Assembly: GCA_017473905.1 (NCBI GenBank)
Contig: JAFUJA010000024.1
Location: 1-53,496, forward strand
DNA length: 53,496 nucleotides
Direction of reading: 5' to 3'
Origin: Lachnospiraceae bacterium
GTDB taxonomy: Bacteria; Bacillota; Clostridia; Lachnospirales; Lachnospiraceae
The position numbers were made by a program, and so were the translations under genes. The first letter of the stretch is position 1; the number at the start of each line of letters is the position of its first letter. The notes below the pieces were generated by a model. That model saw only the letters and a program-made list of their open reading frames with translations. It had not been told where the DNA came from and made no database searches. Positions 42,085-49,663 of the stretch are shown one piece after another.

Positions 42085-42855
42085 CTATGATATGTCAATT
42101 TCCGCAACCATGGGAGCCTTATAAGTTATGGAAATATCCCCAAAGGTATCTTCCTGCTCCACATCGACACTGCCCACTTTGATCATTTCCAGAATAATCA
42201 AAAACGTAACAATAATTTCCATTTTACTCTGCTGTTTTTCCAACAGCTGCCGGAAACTGCATTTTTTATTTTTTGCTATGTAATTACATACATATTCCTG
42301 CTTGGCATCCAGATTAATTTCCTCTTTTTTTATCTTGCCGAAGTTGCTTCTGATCGGGTCAATTTTATCTTCCTGCCGCTTCATGATCTGTTGGAACAAT
42401 TCATGCAACAGTGTCAGATTGGAATCCCCCACCAGCTCCTCATAATCGATAGGATGCTCGTAGCTTTTTACTTCTTCCGGAATGGTTGCCTTCTTATATA
42501 AAAACCGCTCCGCATTCATTTGCATATCCTTTAACTCATAGGACATGTATTTGTACATTTTATATTCCAAAAGCTTCTGAACCAGCTCCGCTCTCGGGTC
42601 CTCTTCTTCTCCCTCTTCGTTCACTTCCGGTGGAAGAAGCATTTTACACTTAATATCTAAAAGGGTGGCTGCCATTACCAGGAATTCGCTGACAACATTC
42701 ATGTCTTCCTTCTGCATCCGACTGATATAGTCCAGATACTGGGCAGTAATTTCCACGATAGGGATATCGTAAATGTCCACTTTATTTTTTTCTATAAGAT
42801 GCAAAAGAAGATCCAGCGGGCCTTCAAACACTTCCAGTTTAACCGATATCGCCAT
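42085..42855 (-). CDS. scpA: segregation and condensation protein A
   Basis: ScpA is the kleisin that closes the SMC ring. The 256-residue protein opens with the family signature VFEGPLDLLLHLIEKNKVDI, then YLDYISRMQKEDMNVVSEFL and MAATLLDIKCKMLLPPE. An acidic linker, then a C-terminal winged helix binding the SMC head (SFRQLLEKQQSKMEIIVTFL), complete it. Ribosome site GGGAGGTAAC. It precedes scpB in the normal order and lies about 100 bp after the phosphoesterase gene. Confidence 0.95.
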   Translation of the reverse strand: MAISVKLEVFEGPLDLLLHLIEKNKVDIYDIPIVEITAQYLDYISRMQKEDMNVVSEFLVMAATLLDIKCKMLLPPEVNEEGEEEDPRAELVQKLLEYKMYKYMSYELKDMQMNAERFLYKKATIPEEVKSYEHPIDYEELVGDSNLTLLHELFQQIMKRQEDKIDPIRSNFGKIKKEEINLDAKQEYVCNYIAKNKKCSFRQLLEKQQSKMEIIVTFLIILEMIKVGSVDVEQEDTFGDISITYKAPMVAEIDIS

Positions 42856-42952
42856 GTTACCTCCCGGGGAAACACCCCTGCTTCAATCAAACTCGCCCTT
42901 TATTGTAACTTTTTTTCTTTTACTTTGCAAGAACCGACTGCAAAAATCGAAC

Positions 42953-43807
42953 CTACTCCGCCGGTTCGATTTTAATAACGGTAAGTTCTCCCGGATTAAA
43001 AATTCGCACGGGTAAGGTATGGGTTCCAAGGCCGCAGCTGACAATCATTGTTTTACCGTTCCTCCGGTACATGCCTCCATTATATCTGGGAAAAAATCTC
43101 ACTGCCGGCGAGGCAATTCCGCCGCAGAACGGAAAACGCACCAGCCCGCCGTGAAGATGCCCGGACAAAGTCAGTTCCGCACCATACTTCTCATACTTGG
43201 GAAAATAATCCGGATTATGGGCAAGAAGCAATGTAAAGCATTCTTCATTCTTCTTCCCAAGGGTATCCTCCACATAGTTATCCTCCATGGGAACCACTGT
43301 AAATTTTTTATAAAAATGTTTGTCAATCTCCAGTCCTTTTATTTCAAGATTGTACTCTTCCAGAAAAACACCTTCATTACGAAGAAAAACAACGCCCTTT
43401 TCCTTCAGGGGTGTGGTGTATTCTTCATACATTTTACCGTAAGTATCCGGAAAAACCGCCGTCCGGTATTCATGATTTCCCAACGCATAAAAACAGGTAT
43501 AATTCCTTGCAATTTCGTCCATAAAACGTACCGCATTCCCGTTTTCCCGTCCGGGCTGGCCGATAATCATGTCACCGCCGCACACCACAAAATCAGGTGC
43601 CTGTTTTGCAATGGCCCGAAGGAGTTTTTTATTCTCTTTTCCGTAACACTGATTATGCAAATCCGATAAAAAAACAAGGGTTACGGGTTTTTTTATTTTA
43701 TCTGACACTACTTTCCTTGTCCGAACCACAAAACGGTTCAAATCCAGAATATCAACAATGATAAAAAAGATCACAAGTGCAAGCAGGATTCCTAAAATCC
43801 ATCCCAT
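42953..43807 (-). CDS. membrane-anchored metallophosphoesterase (YkuE/YaeI-like)
   Basis: This is a 284-residue calcineurin-like phosphoesterase with an N-terminal membrane segment (about 2-19). Its metal motifs are FLSDLHNQCYG (DxH), VVCGGDMIIGQ (GD), YALGNHEYRT (GNHE), LLAHNPDYF and LTLSGHLHGGLVRFP (GHxH). The pattern matches YkuE/YaeI enzymes that act on membrane lipids such as UDP-diacylglucosamine-like or other phosphodiesters, but the substrate is unknown. It lies between the DacB-like gene (51 bp upstream) and scpA. Confidence 0.88.
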   Translation of the reverse strand: MGWILGILLALVIFFIIVDILDLNRFVVRTRKVVSDKIKKPVTLVFLSDLHNQCYGKENKKLLRAIAKQAPDFVVCGGDMIIGQPGRENGNAVRFMDEIARNYTCFYALGNHEYRTAVFPDTYGKMYEEYTTPLKEKGVVFLRNEGVFLEEYNLEIKGLEIDKHFYKKFTVVPMEDNYVEDTLGKKNEECFTLLLAHNPDYFPKYEKYGAELTLSGHLHGGLVRFPFCGGIASPAVRFFPRYNGGMYRRNGKTMIVSCGLGTHTLPVRIFNPGELTVIKIEPAE

Positions 43808-43858
43808 GAATCATTCTCCGTTTCTTACCTGCATTTTCATGCCGGTGTTTTTAGTATA

Positions 43859-45025
43859 TCATAAAAGAATTTCACTGAAAAGTCTAACCACACAGTCAAA
43901 GTATCCGGCTTTTTCCACCTCTTCCACCGCTATAATTTTATTTCTTCCCAATTCTCTTCCGTCGTACTCATAAACCACTTCTCCCAACACGGAATGAAGC
44001 GCAATAGGGGCCTTTAATTCTTCCGCATAGACTTCACTGCGTTGTATGTTTCCGAAGTCAATTCCAAGGGTATCAAGATAAACAAAGGGTTCTTCCGCTG
44101 TGATTTTAACGCTCTGTTTTATGGACCCCTTCACCGGAAGTTCTTCCAGGGAAACCGGAGTTTCATCCCTGTAAAAACGCACATTGGCAAAACCGTAATG
44201 AAGAAGATTCTTTGCAGTTTCAAATCTGGTAACCGGATCCGGAGCCCCTAACACAACTGCAATCAAAGACATTCCGTCCTTTTTGGCAGTTGCACTGATA
44301 CAGTACAATGCTTTGTCCGTAGAACCGGTTTTTAATCCCGTGGTATAAGGATACTGTTTCAACAATTTGTTGGTACTTGATAACGTAAAAGGAGTCTGCT
44401 TTCCGTTCACATCATGAACAATGTCTTCCATCCAGATAGTGCTGTAGTCATAAATTTCCGGATAGTTCATAATCAGATATCTGGACATCAATGCCACATC
44501 ATAGGGCGTTGTATAGTGTTCATCCGAATCGGACAATCCCGTGCAATCCATAAAATGGGTATTTTTCATTCCGATTTCAGAAGCCTTCCGGTTCATCTCC
44601 GCCACAAATTCCGTTTCGCTTCCGGATACATGTTCCGCCAGAGCAACACTGGCATCATTTCCGCTTGCTACGGTTACACATTTTATCAAAGTGTCTACAC
44701 TCTGCAACTCTCCCTCTTCCAGAAATACCTGGGAACCGCCCATAGACTTGGCATACGCACTGGTCATGACCTCATCTTCCGGCGAAATTTTACCTTTTTC
44801 AATGGCTTCAAACACCAATATCAAAGTCATGATTTTGGTAATGCTTGCAGGGCTTCTCTTCACATCCGGATTTTGTGCACAAATTACCTCGCCGGTACTC
44901 TCTTCCATCAACACCGCCCCTGCTGCATTCACCTCCGGTCCCTCCGCAGATGCATACAAAGGAGTTCCTCCGATCATTGCAGCAATGATTATGGGAACCA
45001 TTATAAAAGAAATCGTTTTTTTCAT
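43859..45025 (-). CDS. D-alanyl-D-alanine carboxypeptidase (S11, DacB/DacF-like)
   Basis: This is a second low-mass penicillin-binding protein, 388 residues, with a signal peptide (about 1-27). Motifs are SPASITKIMTLIL (SxxK), VASGNDASVALAEHVSGS (SxN) and GLKTGSTDKALYCISA (KTG), then a PBP5-type C-terminal domain. It is clearly homologous to the carboxypeptidase at 40294-41448 but diverged, so this is an old duplication and not a recent tandem copy. It is the first gene of a leftward series running through the phosphoesterase, scpA and scpB to its paralog. A TATAAT box lies just upstream (near 45057), with a weak -35. Confidence 0.92.
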   Translation of the reverse strand: MKKTISFIMVPIIIAAMIGGTPLYASAEGPEVNAAGAVLMEESTGEVICAQNPDVKRSPASITKIMTLILVFEAIEKGKISPEDEVMTSAYAKSMGGSQVFLEEGELQSVDTLIKCVTVASGNDASVALAEHVSGSETEFVAEMNRKASEIGMKNTHFMDCTGLSDSDEHYTTPYDVALMSRYLIMNYPEIYDYSTIWMEDIVHDVNGKQTPFTLSSTNKLLKQYPYTTGLKTGSTDKALYCISATAKKDGMSLIAVVLGAPDPVTRFETAKNLLHYGFANVRFYRDETPVSLEELPVKGSIKQSVKITAEEPFVYLDTLGIDFGNIQRSEVYAEELKAPIALHSVLGEVVYEYDGRELGRNKIIAVEEVEKAGYFDCVVRLFSEILL

Positions 45026-45084
45026 ACTTGTTTCCTCTTTCCTAAAAGTTACCTAATTATATGAAAAAGACGACTCTTTTAGAC

Positions 45085-45115
45085 GAAAAAAATCTCCGGC
45101 ACTATACCGGAGATT
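45085..45115 (-). terminator. terminator of rpsU
   Basis: Arms AATCTCCGG (45091-45099) and CCGGAGATT (45107-45115) with an A run at 45085-45090 that is a T run on the minus strand. Confidence 0.88.
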
Positions 45116-45122
45116 TCGTTCA

Positions 45123-45299
45123 TTAATTGTATTTGCGCTTTCTAGCAGCTTCAGATTTCTTTTTACGCTTTACGCTAGGTTTCTCGTAGTGCTCTCTCTT
45201 ACGGATTTCCTGCTGGATTCCGGCTTTCGCACAACTTCTCTTAAAACGACGCAATGCGCTGTCTAAAGACTCATTTTCTTTTACTTCAACTCTTGACAT
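45123..45299 (-). CDS. rpsU: 30S ribosomal protein S21
   Basis: This small 58-residue gene encodes the basic S21 protein of the 30S subunit, involved in start-site selection. The sequence opens [20 protein letters not shown] and continues with the family segment [20 protein letters not shown]. It ends in a Lys/Arg-rich tail ([19 protein letters not shown]). A very strong ribosome site GGAGGAGGGTGAG precedes it. It has its own promoter and terminator and is a compact monocistronic unit between alaS and the DacB-like gene. Confidence 0.97.
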   Translation of the reverse strand: MSRVEVKENESLDSALRRFKRSCAKAGIQQEIRKREHYEKPSVKRKKKSEAARKRKYN

Positions 45300-45370
45300 T
45301 TACACTCACCCTCCTCCCAGTCTTATATTGTGCACTGACTGTTCGGGTACTTCTAAATTGCACAAGTTAG

Positions 45371-45398
45371 ATTATAACACAATTTTGCTATTCGTCAA
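45371..45398 (-). promoter_or_regulatory. rpsU: promoter of rpsU
   Basis: Minus-strand TTGACG (45393-45398) and TATAAT (45371-45376) with 16-bp spacing, plus an extended -10 TG (TGTTATAAT). The leader is about 65 nt. Confidence 0.8.
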
Positions 45399-45423
45399 CC
45401 TTTTTTTCTTTTTCGTCAAAAGA

Positions 45424-48120
45424 TTATGCAAGCTGGGATGAAAGGACTTCCTCTACTGCCGCAATCGCCGCATCAATTCCTTCTGGATTCTTTCCGCCTG
45501 CCTGAGCCATATTGGGACGACCGCCGCCGCCACCGCCAACAAGCGCTGCAATACCTTTGATTAAGTTGCCGGCGTGAGCACCTTTCCCCATAGCTGCATC
45601 AGTTGCCATGGCAATCATATTTACCTTGCCGTCTTTATCGGAAATCAGGACAACAACACCGTCGCCTAATTTTTCTTTTAACTGATCGCCCAAATCACGA
45701 AGACCGTTCATTTCAACACCGGGAACTTTGGCCGCAAGTAATTTTACGCCTTTTACATCTTTTACATTATCCATAACATCGCCCAAAGCATCCTTTGCAG
45801 CCTTGCTCTTTAAGGATTCGTTCTCTGAAGCAAGCGCTTTGTTTTCCGCGAGGATATGGGTAATTCTGTCTTCTACCTTATCAGGTGTAGTCTTCAAAAG
45901 TTCCGCCGCTCTGGCAAGCTTTTTCTCAAGGTCTGCATAATAAGCAAGAACGCCTTCACCTGTAATTGCCTCAATACGTCTTACACCGGCCGCAACACCG
46001 GATTCGGAAAGAAGTTTAAAGGACTGAATGGTTGATGTATTGGAAACATGGGTACCACCGCAAAGTTCCACGGAGAATGCATCCTTAAATGCTTCTTCGA
46101 TTTCCTCTGCATCGTTTTTGCCCATGCTGACAACGCGAACCTTTTCACCGTACTTTTCACCAAAAAGCGCCATGGCACCGGTCTTCTTTGCATCCGCAAT
46201 GCTCATTTCATCTGTTACTACAGGTAATCCGAGAGCAATTTCTTTATTGACAAGTGATTCCACCTCAGCAATCTGTTCTGCGGTCATTGCTTCAAAATGA
46301 GAGAAGTCAAAACGAAGACGGTCGGGAGTTACCAAAGATCCCTTCTGTTCTACGTGATTGCCGAGTACGGTCTTTAATGCTTTCTGTAAAAGATGAGTAG
46401 CGGAGTGATTTTTACATGTATTGGCATGTTTTACCTCATCCACAGTAACAAGTACTTCTTCGCCGACTTTTACACAACCCTTGGACACATATCCCACATG
46501 TCCCACTTTGGTTCCTGCAAGATGAATGGTTTCGGTAACGGTAAACTCACCGTTTTCACTTGAAATCACACCGCAGTCGCCCTGCTGACCGCCCATGGTA
46601 CCGTACATACATGTGGTATCAAGAATAAGCGTACCCTTCTGACCTTCTGTCAAAGAGTCTGTAATCTTGGCATCTTCTGCGGAAGCATCAGTGGTTACCG
46701 CTGTAATCTTTGCACCACAGCTTAATTCCGTATAGCCCACATAAGTGGTTTCTAAAGATACATCCAAATCATCATAAACATTTTTAGCACGTCCTGCCAT
46801 ATGTTCAGCGCCTACATAGGTGCCCTTTGACTGTGCCTTTGCTTCCGCCTTTGCTTTTTCAAAGCCTTCCTCATCATAAGTGAAGCCTTTTTCTTCCAGA
46901 ATTTCAATGGTTAAATCGATAGGGAAACCGAAGGTATCATATAACTTAAATGCGTCTTCTCCGGAAAGTACCTTCGTACCGTTCTTCTCCATATCCTCTT
47001 CCATTTTGGCAAGAATGGAGAGTCCCTGGTCGATTGTTTTATTAAACTGTTCTTCTTCTTTTGCGATATTTTTAAGAATAAATTCTTTCTTTTCTTCCAA
47101 TTCAGGATAACCATCCTTGGAACCTTCAATAACAGTCACTGCCAAATCAGCAAGGAAAGCTCCCTGAATGCCCAGAATTCTTCCGTGACGGCATGCACGA
47201 CGAAGAAGACGTCTCATAACATAACCGCATCCGCTGTTTTCAGGCATGATACCGTCTGAGACCATAAAAGTTACGGAACGGATATGGTCTGTTACAACTC
47301 GAAGGGAAACATCAGTCTGATAATCCTCCCCGTATTCCTTACCCGCAAGACGACATACGTGATCTCTCAATGCCTTCATGGTATCTACATCAAACATGGA
47401 ATCTACATCCTGCACAACACATGCAAGACGTTCAAGTCCCATACCGGTATCGATATTCTTCTTTTCAAGCTCTGTATAATTACCTTTTCCGTCATTATAA
47501 AACTGTGAAAATACGTCATTCCAGATTTCCATAAATCTGTCACATTCGCAGCCTACCTTACAGTCAGGCTTACCGCATCCGTATCTTTCTCCACGGTCAT
47601 AATACACTTCGGAACAGGGGCCACAGGCACCTTCACCGTGCTCCCAGAAATTATCAGCTCTGCCGAAACGGAAAATACGCTCCGGCGCAATACCGATTTT
47701 TTTATTCCAAATTTCAAAAGCTTCGTCATCATCTTCAAATACGGACGGATACAGACGGTTTTTATCAAGTCCCACTACTTCTGTCAGGAACTCCCATGTA
47801 TAGGAAATCGCCTCCTCTTTGAAGTAATCACCAAAAGAGAAATTACCAAGCATTTCAAAGAATGTACCATGTCTTGCGGTCTTACCTACATTCTCGATAT
47901 CTCCCGTACGGATACACTTCTGGCAGGTGGTAATTCTGCTCTTGGGAGGAATTTCAGCACCGGTAAAATAAGGCTTCAAGGGTGCCATTCCTGAATTAAT
48001 CAGCAAAAGACTCTTGTCATTCTGGGGAACCAGAGAGAAACTTTTTAATCTCAAATGATCCTTTTTTTCAAAATAATCAAGAAACATTTTTCTTAACTCG
48101 TTAACGCCATACGCTTTCAC
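45424..48120 (-). CDS. alaS: alanine--tRNA ligase
   Basis: AlaRS charges tRNA(Ala) and hydrolyses mischarged Ser/Gly-tRNA. The 898-residue protein has the class II catalytic domain at the N-terminus (NSGMAPLKPYFTGAEIPPKS, RHGTFFEMLGNFSFGDYFKE, DTGMGLERLACVVQ). A tRNA-recognition domain follows, then the editing domain with HANTCKNHSATHLLQKAL and VELCGGTHVSNTST (zinc ligands). The C-Ala domain ends in GGGGGGRPNMAQAGGKNPEG. It uses a GTG start behind GGAGGT. Unlike pheS it has no T-box: only about 110 bp separate it from the CAP gene. It has a near-consensus promoter. Confidence 0.97.
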   Translation of the reverse strand: MKAYGVNELRKMFLDYFEKKDHLRLKSFSLVPQNDKSLLLINSGMAPLKPYFTGAEIPPKSRITTCQKCIRTGDIENVGKTARHGTFFEMLGNFSFGDYFKEEAISYTWEFLTEVVGLDKNRLYPSVFEDDDEAFEIWNKKIGIAPERIFRFGRADNFWEHGEGACGPCSEVYYDRGERYGCGKPDCKVGCECDRFMEIWNDVFSQFYNDGKGNYTELEKKNIDTGMGLERLACVVQDVDSMFDVDTMKALRDHVCRLAGKEYGEDYQTDVSLRVVTDHIRSVTFMVSDGIMPENSGCGYVMRRLLRRACRHGRILGIQGAFLADLAVTVIEGSKDGYPELEEKKEFILKNIAKEEEQFNKTIDQGLSILAKMEEDMEKNGTKVLSGEDAFKLYDTFGFPIDLTIEILEEKGFTYDEEGFEKAKAEAKAQSKGTYVGAEHMAGRAKNVYDDLDVSLETTYVGYTELSCGAKITAVTTDASAEDAKITDSLTEGQKGTLILDTTCMYGTMGGQQGDCGVISSENGEFTVTETIHLAGTKVGHVGYVSKGCVKVGEEVLVTVDEVKHANTCKNHSATHLLQKALKTVLGNHVEQKGSLVTPDRLRFDFSHFEAMTAEQIAEVESLVNKEIALGLPVVTDEMSIADAKKTGAMALFGEKYGEKVRVVSMGKNDAEEIEEAFKDAFSVELCGGTHVSNTSTIQSFKLLSESGVAAGVRRIEAITGEGVLAYYADLEKKLARAAELLKTTPDKVEDRITHILAENKALASENESLKSKAAKDALGDVMDNVKDVKGVKLLAAKVPGVEMNGLRDLGDQLKEKLGDGVVVLISDKDGKVNMIAMATDAAMGKGAHAGNLIKGIAALVGGGGGGRPNMAQAGGKNPEGIDAAIAAVEEVLSSQLA

Positions 48121-48183
48121 AATCGTACCTCCAAAACTTTTATGTATTCACTCTGAAAGAGTGTTTTTTACACAGCAAATTAA

Positions 48184-48212
48184 ATTATATTTCCATTTTT
48201 CCATTCTGTCAA
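48184..48212 (-). promoter_or_regulatory. alaS: promoter of alaS
   Basis: Minus-strand TTGACA (48207-48212) and TATAAT (48184-48189) with exactly 17-bp spacing, a full consensus promoter. A short CACTC/GAGTG hairpin follows in the leader. Confidence 0.9.
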
Positions 48213-48237
48213 ACAACAGCTGTATATAACGCTCAAA

Positions 48238-49191
48238 TCATTCCGTAAAAATCTGAACCCAATAATATCCGGTGCCGTCTGCCATGGGATAAATGCCGAT
48301 TCCAACATGCGTAAAAGCCGGATTTAAAATGTTCTGCTTATGCCCCTCCGAATTCATCCATCCGTTCATAACCGATTCCGGAGTCACATAGCCGGATGCT
48401 ATGTTTTCCGCAGCAGTCCGATAGGTAATGTCCGCCTCACTTAACACCGTAAAACAGGTCGTTCCGTCCGGTCTTGTATGTGAAAACACCTCGGCAATTT
48501 CCATCGCTCTTATTTCAGCGGCATAATCAGTTTCTTCAGATAAAACCAAGGGTTCCAGACCATTTTCGCGTCTGTAAGCATTCATCAATTCTAAAACTTC
48601 CGACTGCATACCGGTGAAATCATCCGTAAAGACAACAACCGAATCCTCGCGCTCCGATGCCTGCTCTGCTTCCCGCAACGCCGCATATTCATTTTCATCC
48701 AACAAATACTCTCCGGACACAAATGCCTCTCCGGTTCCGCAGACAATCCTGTACCATCCGTTATCCGTAAGCCCGGTTACTTTAACGGAATCACCCTTGT
48801 TTAAAACACCTGTTTTTTCATAATCCCTGGAAGGCCCCTTACGGACATTAACCGCCTGCTTTACATACAAAGTAACGTCAAGTTCTTCCACGGAATATAC
48901 AGATTGTCCGTCGACATTTTCCCTGTCATCCTGCGAAAGCAACGTTTCCGTTTTCCCGACTGTATCGGATTCCTTTTTATCTTCTTTTACATCTCTTTCC
49001 GTTTCCGTCGTCTCTTCCGTTGCACCCGATATGCCGGAAGCATCTTCCGATTCCGGAACATATTCTTTTATTTCGTCTGCAGTAAGCGGAACAGAGCCGT
49101 TTTCTTCAGACACACCGGTCTCGCCGCCGCACCCTGCAAGTAACAGCAGACCAAGCAGTAATACCGGCAAACACAAACGCCTTTTATCCAT
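48238..49191 (-). CDS. CAP-domain lipoprotein with SH3b domain
   Basis: This is a 317-residue exported lipoprotein with lipobox LAGC at about residue 21. An acidic Ser/Thr-rich spacer (about 25-100) is followed by a bacterial SH3 domain (about 108-165, VNVRKGPSRDYEKTGVL, WYRIVCGTGEAFVSGEYL) that probably binds the wall. A C-terminal CAP/SCP domain follows (about 195-317, LELMNAYRRENGLEPLVLSE, FSHTRPDGTTCF, AAENIASGY, GWMNSEGHKQNILNPAF). The CAP His/Glu cavity residues are present. YkwD-like proteins of this type are found in spore formers, but their role is unknown. It has its own promoter upstream and no clear terminator. Confidence 0.9.
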   Translation of the reverse strand: MDKRRLCLPVLLLGLLLLAGCGGETGVSEENGSVPLTADEIKEYVPESEDASGISGATEETTETERDVKEDKKESDTVGKTETLLSQDDRENVDGQSVYSVEELDVTLYVKQAVNVRKGPSRDYEKTGVLNKGDSVKVTGLTDNGWYRIVCGTGEAFVSGEYLLDENEYAALREAEQASEREDSVVVFTDDFTGMQSEVLELMNAYRRENGLEPLVLSEETDYAAEIRAMEIAEVFSHTRPDGTTCFTVLSEADITYRTAAENIASGYVTPESVMNGWMNSEGHKQNILNPAFTHVGIGIYPMADGTGYYWVQIFTE

Positions 49192-49276
49192 ATTGTAAGC
49201 TCACCCCATTTCAAGCCAGTCCATCAAGTTTCCCCAAACTTTTTATCATCCTGTCATGAAAAACAATACCTTTTTT

Positions 49277-49305
49277 ATTTTATTCCATTTATATCATAAA
49301 ATCAA
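49277..49305 (-). promoter_or_regulatory. promoter of the CAP lipoprotein gene
   Basis: Minus-strand TTGATT (49300-49305) and TAAAAT (49277-49282) with 17-bp spacing. The leader contains AAGTTT/AAACTT arms around GGGG (49226-49241). The rest of the 49192-49663 gap is A/T-rich and belongs to the nifJ control region. Confidence 0.6.
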
Positions 49306-49521
49306 TAAAAAAAGGGGCTGACCAACCATATATTTCCCACATCCGGACATATTATCCGTTATTTTTTTCCAAACTTTTTCTGCGAACTGTTTTTAGATGG
49401 TATTTTAATATGTAGAAACATATTTATATGCACATAAAATTCTTCCGTTTTTCTGGATTTATAAGCTGTTTTTTCTTTTTTCTATTCAATTCCTGACATA
49501 CTTTCTTCACTAAAAAACACT

Positions 49522-49612
49522 TGAATAATCCCTTATAATATATTAAACTATAGAAGATGCATAAATTGGATGTTTATGCGAAAAAAACAAAAAATGAACA
49601 ACTGTTTTTTCG
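49522..49612 (+). promoter_or_regulatory. nifJ: nifJ promoter region and two-hairpin leader
   Basis: TTGAAT at about 49522 is followed after 17 bp by TAAACT; a TATAAT box overlaps the spacer at about 49535, so the exact promoter is uncertain. Downstream are two adjoining inverted repeats: GCATAAA/TTTATGC (49559-49565 with 49573-49579), and CGAAAAAAAC/GTTTTTTCG (49579-49588 with 49604-49612). The ribosome site AGGAGGT follows near 49650. The repeats may be operators or leader hairpins. Confidence 0.5.
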
Positions 49613-49663
49613 TACAAATGATTCAGTTGGGAAATTACAAACAAAACAGGAGGTATTATTAAC

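Noticed and set aside
48121-48237. T-box ahead of alaS
   Set aside because: Only about 110 bp are available, there is no TGGTACCGCG-like sequence and no terminator; a plain consensus promoter explains the region.
49226-49241. AAGTTT/AAACTT hairpin with CCCC loop as a terminator or riboswitch
   Set aside because: The stem is only 6 bp and lies in the CAP gene leader; there is no gene end nearby on the + strand and no larger conserved fold is visible.
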